Of a stretch of DNA of 64,000 nt, positions 45,631-55,042 are shown one piece after another. The position numbers and the translations under genes are program-made. The stretch is from positions 1-64,000 of the forward strand of contig CAZJKJ010000004.1 in NCBI GenBank assembly GCA_964546435.1, written 5' to 3'. The DNA is from CAYNST01 sp964546435. Lineage in GTDB: Bacteria > Pseudomonadota > Gammaproteobacteria > Pseudomonadales > Cellvibrionaceae. Within the stretch, counting starts at the first letter, position 1, and each line of letters opens with the position of its first letter. The notes under the pieces were generated by a model. That model saw nothing but the letters and a program-made list of their open reading frames with translations, was not told the origin of the DNA and did no database searches.

Positions 45631-46653
45631 ATGGCCATTCTGATCACCGGAGGTGCCGGATTTATAGGGTCCCACACCTGCGTTGTCTTTCTCGAAGCGG
45701 GTCTGGACATTGTCGTAGTGGACAATTTCCACAACAGTCATGCCGAATCCATGCACCGGGTCAGTCAGCTGACCGGTCGCACCTTCCCGGTGGTGGAAGC
45801 CGACATCACCGATGCCGCTGCCATGCGGCAGATCTTTCGCGACCATGCCATTGATGCGGTGATTCACTTCGCGGGCTGGAAAGCCGTCGGAGAGTCCACG
45901 CGGATTCCCCTGTCTTACTACCACAACAATGTCGCTGGCACTGTCACCCTGTGCGCGATCATGGCGGAGTTTGGTTGCCACACACTGGTGTTCAGCTCGT
46001 CGGCAACGGTTTATGGTGTCCCGGAAAGGATGCCTCTGGATGAGGACTGTCACACCGCTGCCATCAACCCCTATGGCCGCAGCAAACTGATGGTGGAAGA
46101 AATACTGGGAGACCTGCACCAATCGCAGCCAGACCGCTGGCGTATTGCCCTGTTGCGGTACTTCAATCCCATCGGCGCCCACCCCAGCGGCCGGATCGGC
46201 GAAGATCCGAACGATGTCCCCAACAACCTGCTGCCCTTCGTGGCACAGGTCGCGTCTGGACGCCGGGAGCGGGTCAACGTGTTCGGCAATGACTATGACA
46301 CTCCGGATGGAACCGGGGTGCGGGATTACATCCATGTCATGGATCTGGCCGAGGGTCACCTCAAAGCCTTTGAGTACCTCAGCACCCGCTCCGGCGTCAT
46401 CGACGCCTTTAATCTGGGCACCGGCAAAGGGTTTTCCGTGCTCGAGATTATCAACAGGTTCCACAGGATTTCCAGCCAGCCCGTCCCCTACCAGATCGCG
46501 CCCCGACGCCCTGGAGACATTGCCACCTGTTATGCCGATGTTCGCAAAGCCAATGAAGTTCTGCGCTGGCAATGCCGTTATGAGCTTGAAGAAATGATCG
46601 AGCACGCCTGGAACTGGCAACGCCAGAACCCGAACGGATACCAGCCCACATAA
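45631..46653 (+). CDS. galE: UDP-glucose 4-epimerase
   Basis: GalE interconverts UDP-glucose and UDP-galactose, supplying sugars for LPS or exopolysaccharide. The 340-residue short-chain dehydrogenase-like enzyme has the NAD loop GGAGFIGS near residue 7, SSSATVYG near 122, the Y-x-x-x-K catalytic pair in NPYGRSKLMVEE (about residues 148 and 152), and RYFNPIGAHPSG. Length matches E. coli GalE (338). It is a single gene between tRNA-Asn and convergent aceF. Confidence 0.96.
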   Translation: MAILITGGAGFIGSHTCVVFLEAGLDIVVVDNFHNSHAESMHRVSQLTGRTFPVVEADITDAAAMRQIFRDHAIDAVIHFAGWKAVGESTRIPLSYYHNNVAGTVTLCAIMAEFGCHTLVFSSSATVYGVPERMPLDEDCHTAAINPYGRSKLMVEEILGDLHQSQPDRWRIALLRYFNPIGAHPSGRIGEDPNDVPNNLLPFVAQVASGRRERVNVFGNDYDTPDGTGVRDYIHVMDLAEGHLKAFEYLSTRSGVIDAFNLGTGKGFSVLEIINRFHRISSQPVPYQIAPRRPGDIATCYADVRKANEVLRWQCRYELEEMIEHAWNWQRQNPNGYQPT

Positions 46654-46732
46654 CCCACAGTCCATCAGGCGGCCGCAATGAGCGGTCGTAGAGCTAAAGG
46701 TATGGGAAACTGAAAGTAGCAGGATTGGTAAA

Positions 46733-46754
46733 CAGGGCGCCGAACAGCGCCCTG
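46733..46754. terminator. Bidirectional hairpin between galE and aceF
   Basis: A perfect 8-bp stem (CAGGGCGC/GCGCCCTG) with a 6-base loop lies between the convergent galE and aceF genes. Neither side has a strong U tract, so termination efficiency is uncertain. Confidence 0.55.
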
Positions 46755-46772
46755 TAACGGTCATCCCCGGCT

Positions 46773-48698
46773 TTATACCAGCAGCCGGCGGATGTCCTTT
46801 AGAAGTGAACACAGCAAGGTGAGGAAGCGGCCCGCATCACTCCCGTTGATGGCCCGATGGTCGTAGGACAGACACAGAGGCAACATCAGCCGGGGAACGA
46901 ATTGTTTGCCGTCCCATACCGGGCGGGTTTCTGACCGGGAGATGCCCAGAATCGAGACTTCCGGTGCATTGACGATCGGGGTAAACCCTCGACCGCCGAT
47001 TGCACCCAGACTACTGATGGTGAAGCATCCACCCTGCATCTCTTTCGGCAACAGTTTGCCGTCCCGTGCCTTTTTGGCGAGCTCAAGGACTTCCGCCGAC
47101 AGTTCCATCAAGCCTTTCTTGTCCACATCCCGAATCACCGGCACCATCAAGCCGGCTGGCGTATCGACTGCCATACCGATGTGAATGTACTTTTTCTGGA
47201 CGATGTGCTCGCCATCGTGGTGCAGCGACACATTGAACATGGGTTCGGCTTTCAGCGCTGCGGCACAGGCTTTCAGCAGGAACGGCACCGGTGTGAGCTT
47301 GGTTCCAGCCTTTTCCGCCTCGGCCTTCATGGACTGGCGGAACGCTTCCATCTCGGTGATGTCGGCGTCGTCAAACTGGGTTACGTGGGGTACATTCAGC
47401 CAGTTGCGGCTCATATTGCTGGCAGTGAGCTTTTTGATTTTGCTCATTTTCACCAGTTCAATTTCGCCGAACTGCCCGAAGTCCACCGCCGGAATCGCGG
47501 GGATTCCCGAGCCTCCGGCGGTTGCACCCGCCGGTTTTGACTGAAGGGCAGATTTCACGAATGAGCGCACGTCGTCCTTGAGCACCCGACCGCGAGGTCC
47601 GCTGCTCTTGACTTCCTTCAGGTCCACGCCCAACTGACGCGCAAGCTTGCGCACCGCCGGTCCCGCATAAACATCGGCGCCCGCCTGCACAGACGTGTCC
47701 TGGCTGTTGGTCCCGGACGTGGTGGCTGGGCTGCTGCCTGACGAGTCTTTGGCAGTGTCCGATCCGGCCGCAGATGTCCGGGTCGCCTCGGCGGGTGCTG
47801 ACGCCCTGGCCTGTGCCGGCGCCGCGGATCCCCCCGCCACTTCGAATTCTGCGATCACAGTGCCCATGGACACCTTGTCACCTTCCTTGAGGCGGAGGGA
47901 TTTCACCTTGCCGGACATTGGCGCTGGAATTTCCATTGACGCCTTGTCGCTCTCCAGAACGACCAGCGAATCACCTTCCGTGACGTCGTCACCTTCAGCG
48001 ATACAGACCTCGATGACATCAACGCCTTCTGCGCCGCCGATGTCGGGCACCTTGATCGACTCAATGCCCCCGGCAGACTGTCCGGTTGCCGCTGCGCCTT
48101 CGGGTGCCGCCTGCGGAGCCTCCGGTTTTGCCGGTGCGCCCGCCAGGACGACGAGTGCGCCCCCTTCGGAAACCTTGTCGCCTTCCTTGACCGCGATACT
48201 GACTACCTTCCCGGCGGCCGGCGACGGTATTTCCATCGAGGCCTTGTCACTTTCCAGCACGACAATGGAATCGCCTTCCTTGATCTCATCGCCAACTTTT
48301 ACACACACTTCAAGGACGTCGACGTTTTCCGCCCCGCCGATATCAGGTACCGACACCGGCGTTTCAGACGCGCTCCCGGAGGTGGAGGCGGATCCGGACG
48401 CTGGTGCCGCTGCCTTTTGCGCTGCCGGAGATTGCTCCGGCTCTGGCGCATCAGCCTGCCCTTCCACTTCCAGCTCCAGGATCGCCGACCCCTGGGACAC
48501 CTTGTCTCCCAGCTTCAGCAGTATGGCAGCTACCTTGCCCGCCTGTGGCGCCGGGATGTCCATGGATGCCTTGTCCGACTCCAGCACGATCAGCGAATCC
48601 TCGGCCTTGACCGAGTCACCTACGGCGACCGTGACTTCGATTACCTCGACATTTTCAGCCCCGCCGATGTCAGGGACCTTGATAATTTCTTTGGCCAC
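46773..48698 (-). CDS. aceF: Pyruvate dehydrogenase E2, dihydrolipoamide acetyltransferase
   Basis: AceF is the E2 core of the pyruvate dehydrogenase complex. The 641-residue protein has three lipoyl domains (about residues 3-78, 113-188, 214-289), each with the lipoylated lysine in ESDKASM, joined by alanine/proline/serine-rich linkers. An E3/E1-binding domain follows near 345-380 (AGPAVRKLARQLGVDL, GPRGRVLKDDV), then the catalytic domain ending SYDHRAINGSDAGRFL with the catalytic histidine. It follows aceE by 15 bases, as usual. No lpd gene is adjacent. Confidence 0.97.
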   Translation of the reverse strand: MAKEIIKVPDIGGAENVEVIEVTVAVGDSVKAEDSLIVLESDKASMDIPAPQAGKVAAILLKLGDKVSQGSAILELEVEGQADAPEPEQSPAAQKAAAPASGSASTSGSASETPVSVPDIGGAENVDVLEVCVKVGDEIKEGDSIVVLESDKASMEIPSPAAGKVVSIAVKEGDKVSEGGALVVLAGAPAKPEAPQAAPEGAAATGQSAGGIESIKVPDIGGAEGVDVIEVCIAEGDDVTEGDSLVVLESDKASMEIPAPMSGKVKSLRLKEGDKVSMGTVIAEFEVAGGSAAPAQARASAPAEATRTSAAGSDTAKDSSGSSPATTSGTNSQDTSVQAGADVYAGPAVRKLARQLGVDLKEVKSSGPRGRVLKDDVRSFVKSALQSKPAGATAGGSGIPAIPAVDFGQFGEIELVKMSKIKKLTASNMSRNWLNVPHVTQFDDADITEMEAFRQSMKAEAEKAGTKLTPVPFLLKACAAALKAEPMFNVSLHHDGEHIVQKKYIHIGMAVDTPAGLMVPVIRDVDKKGLMELSAEVLELAKKARDGKLLPKEMQGGCFTISSLGAIGGRGFTPIVNAPEVSILGISRSETRPVWDGKQFVPRLMLPLCLSYDHRAINGSDAGRFLTLLCSLLKDIRRLLV

Positions 48699-48713
48699 AA
48701 CAAATACTCCTAA

Positions 48714-51365
48714 TCAGACGGTCAGCGGATCGGGTTTTTCTGCATCAATCCCGTATTTTTCCATAGCATGCAGCACGTCTTTGGGCTCAATTTTGCCCTC
48801 GTCCGCCAGCGCTTTCAGCGCGGTGACCGTCACGTAGTAACGATCCACTTCGAAGAACCGCCGCAGCTGTTTGCGCGAGTCACTGCGACCAAAACCATCG
48901 GTACCCAGCACATGGTAATTACCGGGGATAAACGGTCGGAGCTGCTCGCTGTAGCTCTTGATGTAGTCCGTGGAGATTACGAACGGCCCTTCCTGGGATT
49001 TCAGTACTTCAGTGACATAAGGCGTACGCGGTGTTTCCGTCGGGTGCAGACGGTTCCAGCGCAGCATGCGCTGACCTTCCCGCGCCAGCTCGTTGGCGCT
49101 GGTAACGCTCCAGATATCCGATTCCACGCCGTGATTTTCACGCAGCAGTTCGGCCGCCGCTTCCACTTCGCGCAGAATGGTTCCGGATCCCATCAGCTGG
49201 ACGCGCTTCTTGCCGCGCTTCTTGCCTTCCTTGAGCTTGTATATACCTCGAATAATGCCTTCTGCAGCCCCTTCCGGCATCTCCGGATGAGGGTAGTTTT
49301 CATTCATGAGCGTGATGTAGTAGAAGCAGCTTTCCTTCTCCTGATACATGCGCCGCATACCGTCCTGGATAATCACCGCGACCTCATAGGCATAAGCGGG
49401 ATCGTAGGATCGACAGTTGGGGATGACACCAGCCAGCACCAGGCTGTGGCCGTCCTGGTGCTGCAAGCCTTCACCGTTCAGGGTAGTGCGCCCGGCTGTA
49501 CCACCGAGCAGGAATCCGCGGGCCTGCATGTCGCCGGCAAGCCACCACAGATCCCCCACCCGCTGATAGCCGAACATCGAGTAATAGATGTAGAAGGGAA
49601 CCATGGGTTTGTTGTAGGTGGCATAGGCCGTGGCGCAGTTGATCCAGGACGACATGGCCCCCGCTTCGCTGATGCCCTCCTCCAGAATCTGTCCCTTCTG
49701 GTCTTCCTTGTAGTACATGATCTGGTTGGAATCGTGGGGTTTGTATTTTTGACCCACCGCCGAATAGATACCGATCTGCCGGAACATGCCTTCCATCCCG
49801 AAAGTCCGGGCTTCATCCGGTACGATTGGCACGATCTGCTGGCCGATAGCGTCGTCCTTGATCAAAGTCGACAGGATCCTGACAAACGCCATGGTGGTCG
49901 AAAATTCCCGTTCACCGGACGCCTTCAACAGCGCCGCGAAAGATTCCAGGGCAGGGATCTGCAGGGGTTGGAAATCCCCCTGCCGGGCCGGGAGATATCC
50001 ATGCAGCGCTTTGCGACGCTCGTGCAGGTATTTCATCTCCGGGGAATCCGGCGCCGGGCGGTAATACGGTACGTTTTCCAACTCCTCGTCGGGGATGGGC
50101 AGGTCGAAACGCTCGCGGAATGCGCGCAGGCTGCTCATGTCGAGCTTTTTCACCGAGTGCGCCACGTTGGCGGATTCCGCCGAAGTACCCATTGCATACC
50201 CTTTGACGGTCTGGGCCAGAATCACCGTGGGCTGGCCTTTGTGAGCAACCGCCTGAGCATAGGCGTTGTAGACCTTGAGAGAGTCATGACCGCCGCGATT
50301 GAGCTCCATGATTTCGTCGTCGCTCAGGTGGCTTACCAGTTCCAGCAGTTCGGGATACTTGCCGAAAAAGTTTTCTCGGGTGTATCCGCCGCCGTTGGCC
50401 TTGAAATTCTGCATCTCCCCGTCAACTACTTCGTCCATGCGCTTCTGCAGCAGACCGGTCTTGTCTTTGGCCAGCAACTCGTCCCACTTGTGACCCCACA
50501 TGACCTTGATGACATTCCAGCCGGCGCCCCGAAATACGCCTTCGAGCTCCTGCACGATCTTGCCATTACCCCGTACCGGACCGTCGAGCCGCTGCAGATT
50601 GCAGTTGACGACGAAAATCAGGTTGTCGAGCTTCTCTCGGGATGCAAGGGTAATTGCGCCGAGCGTTTCCGGCTCATCGCATTCGCCATCGCCCAGAAAT
50701 GCCCAGATCTTGCGATCGCCCGCCTTGGCCAGGCCACGCGCGTCCATGTAGCGCATTACATGGGCCTGATAGATCGACACGATGGGACCGAGCCCCATGG
50801 AAACCGTGGGGAATTGCCAGTAGTCAGGCATCAGCCAGGGATGGGGATAAGAAGATAACCCTTTGCCGTCGACTTCCCGACGGAAATTGTCGAGCTGCTC
50901 TTCGGTCAGGCGGCCTTCGAGAAATGACCGCGCGTACATGCCGGGCGCGCTGTGGCCCTGAAAGTAAACGAGATCCGGAAGCTGGTCACCGTCGCCCCCG
51001 CGGAAGAAGTGATTGAATCCGACGTCATACAGGGTTGCTGCAGAGGAAAATGTGGAGATGTGTCCGCCCAGATCGTCGCCAGTCTTGTTGGCGCGCATAA
51101 CCATGGCGAGGGAGTTCCAGCGGGTCAGTGCGCGGATGCGGCGCTCCATGGTGGGATCGCCCGGCATCGGCTTTTCCGCCTCCACAGGAATGGTATTGCG
51201 GTACGGCGTGGTCATGCCTGTCGATATCTGGGCGCCTGCCTGGGATGCAGCATCTGCCAGTTTTGCCAACAAATACGCTGCCCGGTCCGACCCGTTGTGA
51301 CGGATGACGGACTCCAGAGCATCAAGCCACTCCCGGGTTTCGAGAGCGTCGATTTCCTCGGCCAT
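48714..51365 (-). CDS. aceE: Pyruvate dehydrogenase E1 component (homodimeric)
   Basis: AceE decarboxylates pyruvate with thiamine diphosphate and acetylates E2. The 883-residue protein is the homodimeric E1 type. It has the early ISTFSSAATLYDVGFNHFFRG, the thiamine diphosphate motif starting GDGECDEPE near residue 229, LQRLDGPVRGNG, and the C-terminal part with FLLGGTAGRTTLNGEGLQHQ. Length is close to E. coli (887). A 660-base gap lies upstream and no pdhR repressor gene is present. Confidence 0.97.
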   Translation of the reverse strand: MAEEIDALETREWLDALESVIRHNGSDRAAYLLAKLADAASQAGAQISTGMTTPYRNTIPVEAEKPMPGDPTMERRIRALTRWNSLAMVMRANKTGDDLGGHISTFSSAATLYDVGFNHFFRGGDGDQLPDLVYFQGHSAPGMYARSFLEGRLTEEQLDNFRREVDGKGLSSYPHPWLMPDYWQFPTVSMGLGPIVSIYQAHVMRYMDARGLAKAGDRKIWAFLGDGECDEPETLGAITLASREKLDNLIFVVNCNLQRLDGPVRGNGKIVQELEGVFRGAGWNVIKVMWGHKWDELLAKDKTGLLQKRMDEVVDGEMQNFKANGGGYTRENFFGKYPELLELVSHLSDDEIMELNRGGHDSLKVYNAYAQAVAHKGQPTVILAQTVKGYAMGTSAESANVAHSVKKLDMSSLRAFRERFDLPIPDEELENVPYYRPAPDSPEMKYLHERRKALHGYLPARQGDFQPLQIPALESFAALLKASGEREFSTTMAFVRILSTLIKDDAIGQQIVPIVPDEARTFGMEGMFRQIGIYSAVGQKYKPHDSNQIMYYKEDQKGQILEEGISEAGAMSSWINCATAYATYNKPMVPFYIYYSMFGYQRVGDLWWLAGDMQARGFLLGGTAGRTTLNGEGLQHQDGHSLVLAGVIPNCRSYDPAYAYEVAVIIQDGMRRMYQEKESCFYYITLMNENYPHPEMPEGAAEGIIRGIYKLKEGKKRGKKRVQLMGSGTILREVEAAAELLRENHGVESDIWSVTSANELAREGQRMLRWNRLHPTETPRTPYVTEVLKSQEGPFVISTDYIKSYSEQLRPFIPGNYHVLGTDGFGRSDSRKQLRRFFEVDRYYVTVTALKALADEGKIEPKDVLHAMEKYGIDAEKPDPLTV

Positions 51366-52029
51366 TTAAAGTCTCCTCGTTGCTGCACGGGACACCATGA
51401 CTTTGGCCCCGCCTTGGTTGTTGCGACTACTGTCATTGCATCAGGCGGCTATCCACCCGGCTCTGCCGGGAATCCGTCTGAGCGTTCTGTTTGGTAGTTG
51501 AATATTTTTTTGCGTCTTCTTGACGCTTAACACCGCACAACATCCATTCCCGGACACAAGACAGACGACTCGCCTGGCGGCCAGTACATCAACTTGCGGA
51601 TCAGAACCTTCCGTGGGAGCGTCCCGGGTATGTGCGAACCTGTACGGAGTCACCAGAGACTCCGCCTGTTTCGCGAAGATGTGCACCTTAACAGACTTCC
51701 TGCATTCAACTCTATTCACCGGGCACAAATGAATTCCATTCCGGATCCCTGATCCGGCCGGACCCGGCTCGAACTCCCGGAACACCGCCCTCTTGATCTG
51801 GCCAGACAGTCCTCCGGGATCATGGCCGGGTACTGGCGGATTTCGCGAGATGTAAATCCATTAAAGTCGTAAAAATGTGCGTGATTTTATCGTGGGCAGG
51901 CGCACAATTTGGGCGCGAAGATTCTACACAGTAACGGTCCACTTATCTACTAATCGTCGCATTTGGCCGATTTTGGTGCATTCTGAGCCGGTTTGTGCGC
52001 TTGTATCGCCCTGCGTGCGTCCAGTGCGA
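51366..52029. other. Intergenic region upstream of aceE
   Basis: About 660 bases hold the presumed aceEF promoter and leader. I see no supportable gene and no PdhR gene. AT-rich DNA near 51845-51890 is a plausible promoter site, but no -35/-10 pair is clear enough to call. Confidence 0.4.
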
Positions 52030-52305
52030 TCAGGCGTCAGACGCCTTTTCAAGAATGTACTCATAAATGTCATCGTACGTCCGGAACCGGCGCAGCCGAT
52101 GTCCAGAGATAGCGGCGTAGCTGCGGAAATCCCGCACCGAACCGGCATCAGTTGCCAGAACCTTGAGGCATTCTCCCGCCTGCATGCGCGCGAGGGCCTG
52201 CTTGGCTTTCAGTAAAGGCAACGGACAGTGCAGACCACAGGCATCCAGCACCTGGGTGCATGCATCGGTGTCTTCGCTGTTGTCCGGCAGGTTGTCATTT
52301 TTCAT
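52030..52305 (-). CDS. TusA/SirA-family sulfurtransferase-like protein
   Basis: A 91-residue protein of the TusA/YeeD/SirA family with the sulfur-carrying cysteine motif CGLHCPLPLLKAKQAL (the second cysteine before PLP is the usual active site). True TusA relays sulfur for 2-thiouridine in tRNA; many paralogues have other or unknown roles. The N-terminal 18 residues are acidic and extra. It is divergent from bepA with about 190 bases between starts, an arrangement seen in other gammaproteobacteria. Confidence 0.88.
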   Translation of the reverse strand: MKNDNLPDNSEDTDACTQVLDACGLHCPLPLLKAKQALARMQAGECLKVLATDAGSVRDFRSYAAISGHRLRRFRTYDDIYEYILEKASDA

Positions 52306-52496
52306 GGAATCTCTACCGCGGGTTTGAGTCTGACTTCAGACCGGTGCCAGACAAACAGGACTGTTTAAATGCAGGCAAAGCGCGCCCACCGCTGCGGGGT
52401 GGAGCCTTTGCAGCAGTCCTGATAATCTGGCGACCGTCTGGATGGAAGTCCAGGCTGAATAGCAACAGAACTCCCAGACATGGTTTTGAGGTGGCA

Positions 52497-53945
52497 TTGA
52501 ACAGAATTTTCAGGGCGGCAGCAATTTTTCTGGTACTGGCCTTCACCGCGGCCGGCGCCTACGCTACCACAGATAAACTGCAATTGCCGAGTCTGGGCGA
52601 GGCGAGCGCCGGATTGCTTTCGCCGGATGATGAATACGAACTCGGCCAGATGATCCTGAAATACTATCGCGCCAGCTTCCCCACTTCCGACGATCCCTTC
52701 TTCGAAGACTACCTCGGCCGCCTGCTGCAGAACATCGCGCGCCACAGTGATCTGACCGACAAGCGCCTGGAACTGCTGGTCATTGACAACCCGAGTCTGA
52801 ACGCCTTTGCGGCCCCCGGCGGTATTGTCGGCGTCAATATCGGCACCTTTCTGACAGCCAGTTCGGAACAGCAGCTGGCGTCGATTCTCGCCCACGAACT
52901 GGCGCACCTCAGCCAGCGCCACTATGCGCGGCGCCTGCAGAATGCCAAAACCACCAATCTGGTCAGCGTGGCTGCGTTGCTGGCGGGGATACTGGTCGCT
53001 GCCACAAGCGGGAGTGACGGCGCCATGGCGGCATTGCCGGCGATCCAGGCGGGGGCTATCGAATCTTCCCTGCGATTCAGTCGCCAGATGGAAAAGGAAG
53101 CGGATCGTCTCGGCATGGCCACCCTGGTACGAGCCGATTACGACCCCTACGCAATGCCCGAAATGTTTGAAGTCATGCTGAAAACCGCACGCTTTCGCAG
53201 CAAAGTTCCCGAGTTTCTTCTGACCCACCCGGTCACCGAATCCCGGATTGCGGACTCCACGGGGCGGGCGGCCAAATACCCCCGCAAGCACACTGCAATC
53301 GACATGGAATATCAATTGCTGCGGGCACGGGCCATCCACCGCTACGAGGGCAACGCCCAGGCTTCAGTCAAACGCTTCCGGGCAGAACTGACCGGCAATA
53401 ATCTGTCTGCGGATGCCGCGCGCTATGGCCTGGTCATGGCGCTCACCGAGACCGGCGAGCTTAAGGAGGCGAAAGCGGAACTGGCCAAGTTGCAGGCTCG
53501 CGTACGCAACACGGCAATTCTGGCCGTTGCCGAAACAAATCTGTACGCCAAACAACGGCAATTCCCTGAAGCGCTGGCAGGACTTAAAGAGGCACTTCAG
53601 CATCAACCCAATAACCACCCCCTCAATGTGCGCTACGCGGAACTGTTGATGGAAGCGGGGAAATACGCCGAATGCGAAGCCGTGCTCAAGCAGCACGTAA
53701 AACGCCGCCCCAAGAATTCCTACGTCTGGTACCTCCTGGCCGAAGTCCACGGACTGACGGGCAACATACTCGATGTTCACAAGGCGCGCGCCGAATACTT
53801 CATGCTTCTGGGGATTTACGACAAGGCGGAAATACAGCTACGCAACGCGCTCCAGCTTCTCAAAAAGGAAGACTTCCAGGGCCGCGCCCGGGTCGAGCAG
53901 CGCTTGCTCGACGTTAAAAAGCTGCGGGAGAACCAACCGACGTGA
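52497..53945 (+). CDS. bepA: Periplasmic chaperone/metalloprotease BepA
   Basis: BepA (YfgC) assists or degrades outer-membrane proteins such as LptD at the BAM complex. The 482-residue protein has a signal peptide (ending near AYA), an M48 peptidase domain with HELAHLSQRH (zinc site near residue 133) and a downstream glutamate (EKEADRLG), and a C-terminal TPR region (NNHPLNVRYAELLMEAGKY, YVWYLLAEVHGLTGN). I chose the TTG at 52497 because GAGG lies 5 bases before it; a GTG at 52491 is the alternative. Length matches E. coli (487). Confidence 0.93.
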   Translation: MNRIFRAAAIFLVLAFTAAGAYATTDKLQLPSLGEASAGLLSPDDEYELGQMILKYYRASFPTSDDPFFEDYLGRLLQNIARHSDLTDKRLELLVIDNPSLNAFAAPGGIVGVNIGTFLTASSEQQLASILAHELAHLSQRHYARRLQNAKTTNLVSVAALLAGILVAATSGSDGAMAALPAIQAGAIESSLRFSRQMEKEADRLGMATLVRADYDPYAMPEMFEVMLKTARFRSKVPEFLLTHPVTESRIADSTGRAAKYPRKHTAIDMEYQLLRARAIHRYEGNAQASVKRFRAELTGNNLSADAARYGLVMALTETGELKEAKAELAKLQARVRNTAILAVAETNLYAKQRQFPEALAGLKEALQHQPNNHPLNVRYAELLMEAGKYAECEAVLKQHVKRRPKNSYVWYLLAEVHGLTGNILDVHKARAEYFMLLGIYDKAEIQLRNALQLLKKEDFQGRARVEQRLLDVKKLRENQPT

Positions 53946-53985
53946 CCGGTCGGCGCCGCCCCTGCGCTGAACTGGTTGTTCTGAA

Positions 53986-54057
53986 ATAATGCGCAGCTCG
54001 GTCATAATGCGCAGCTCGGTCATAATGCGCAGCTCGGTCATAATGCACTGCTCAGAC
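53986..54057. repeat. 18-bp tandem repeat upstream of yciH
   Basis: Three identical copies of ATAATGCGCAGCTCGGTC (53986-54003, 54004-54021, 54022-54039) are followed by a fourth diverged copy (54040-54057, ATAATGCACTGCTCAGAC). The period is a multiple of three, so each unit adds an in-frame ATG to an upstream ORF. The unit length does not disturb that frame. Confidence 0.9.
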
Positions 54058-54114
54058 ATAATCCACAGCGCCGGCACGCAACGCCGCATTTGCCACTGGA
54101 TACCGGTTACATGA
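53989..54114 (+). CDS. Upstream ORF with repeated in-frame ATGs, coupled to yciH
   Basis: A 41-residue ORF begins at the first repeat ATG (53989) and stays open through the repeats, giving the hexapeptide MRSSVI three times and then MHCSDI. It ends with a TGA at 54112-54114 that overlaps the yciH ATG as ATGA. Four in-frame ATGs (53989, 54007, 54025, 54043) could start it. No strong Shine-Dalgarno precedes the first. It may be a leader that couples yciH translation, or a neutral product of repeat expansion; whether it is translated is unknown. Confidence 0.45.
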   Translation: MRSSVIMRSSVIMRSSVIMHCSDIIHSAGTQRRICHWIPVT

Positions 54115-54434
54115 AAAAGAATTCCACTCTCGTCTTTTCCACAGACAAAGGCCGCATCAAGTCGGCACCGCCGGTGTCGGCGGCACCCCCTCGCGACTCC
54201 ATCATCCGATTGAAGCGGGAATCCAAGGGGCGCGGCGGCAAGACCGTCACCGTGCTCACCGATGCTCCCCTGCCGCCGGAAGAACTCAAATCTCTCGCCG
54301 CCGATCTGAAAAAGCTGTGCGGTACTGGCGGCACCGTCAAAGACGGCGTGATAGAAATACAGGGTGAACATCGTGACAAGATAAAGCCCTTTCTGGAGGC
54401 ACGGGGTTTCAAGGTGAAAATCGCCGGCGGCTGA
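54111..54434 (+). CDS. yciH: SUI1/eIF1-family translation factor YciH
   Basis: YciH is the bacterial relative of eukaryotic eIF1, reported to affect start-site fidelity. The 107-residue protein has a basic N-terminal region and the SUI1 fold: RLKRESKGRGGKTVTVLT, then LKKLCGTGGTVKDGVIEIQG, the family core. The ATG at 54111 has only a weak GGA upstream, and overlaps the stop of the preceding small ORF as ATGA, so coupled translation is plausible. Confidence 0.93.
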   Translation: MKKNSTLVFSTDKGRIKSAPPVSAAPPRDSIIRLKRESKGRGGKTVTVLTDAPLPPEELKSLAADLKKLCGTGGTVKDGVIEIQGEHRDKIKPFLEARGFKVKIAGG

Positions 54435-54511
54435 ACCTGGTTTATTTATTGCTCTATCAGCTATATCTTGGCAATGCGCCAAAGGTTTGACACTGCTGGA
54501 GTATGTAAATC

Positions 54512-55042
54512 ATGAGTGCGATGGAAATCTTGCCTTTTCTGGATACGACTTTGAAACTGGCCCTGGGCGCTGCTTTAACGTTTGCCGGGATCTGGCTCTA
54601 CGGACGCCGAGGTGCCGCGGGTCAGGAACAACGCCAAAGCAATCGCCGCCTGGAGTTGCTGGAAGAGGTCGCCACCGCGGTCGGCAATGTGAATCATAGT
54701 TTCGCCAAATATTCGTCGCTCGTCATCGAGTCGACCCGCTTTGGCAGCAAATGGCCCACTGCCCGCAAAATGGAACTAGACCGGGTAAACCAGGAGCTGG
54801 TCAATGAATTCCGGAAACTGGCCGATGCGGAAGCAAAACTGTTGATGCTGGGCGAAAAGACCATGGAACAAACCCTGCGGCTCTACGGTGCCCGCATCGC
54901 GCTCTTCCGCAAGCAGGTCTATGTGGGCCGGCAGGATATTACAGATCAGGAAATCGCCGACCTGAAAGCGTCCATCATGGTAATTCGGGAAAAATTCTAT
55001 GACCTGCTCAGCCGTCGCTACGACCGGCTGCTGGTTGCCTGA
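54512..55042 (+). CDS. Membrane-anchored helical protein, function unknown
   Basis: A 176-residue protein with one N-terminal transmembrane helix (about residues 10-30, LDTTLKLALGAALTFAGIWL) and a long charged helical region predicted to form a coiled coil (EQRQSNRRLELLEEVATAV onward). I do not recognise the family. It stands alone between yciH and the acyltransferase, whose 3' end overlaps its own 3' end by 35 bases on the opposite strand. Confidence 0.6.
   Translation: MSAMEILPFLDTTLKLALGAALTFAGIWLYGRRGAAGQEQRQSNRRLELLEEVATAVGNVNHSFAKYSSLVIESTRFGSKWPTARKMELDRVNQELVNEFRKLADAEAKLLMLGEKTMEQTLRLYGARIALFRKQVYVGRQDITDQEIADLKASIMVIREKFYDLLSRRYDRLLVA

Noticed and set aside
48768..50858. A very long plus-strand open frame opposite aceE
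   Set aside because: aceE on the other strand is a full-length, motif-bearing gene. The antisense frame has no family features and is the usual shadow of high-GC coding bias.
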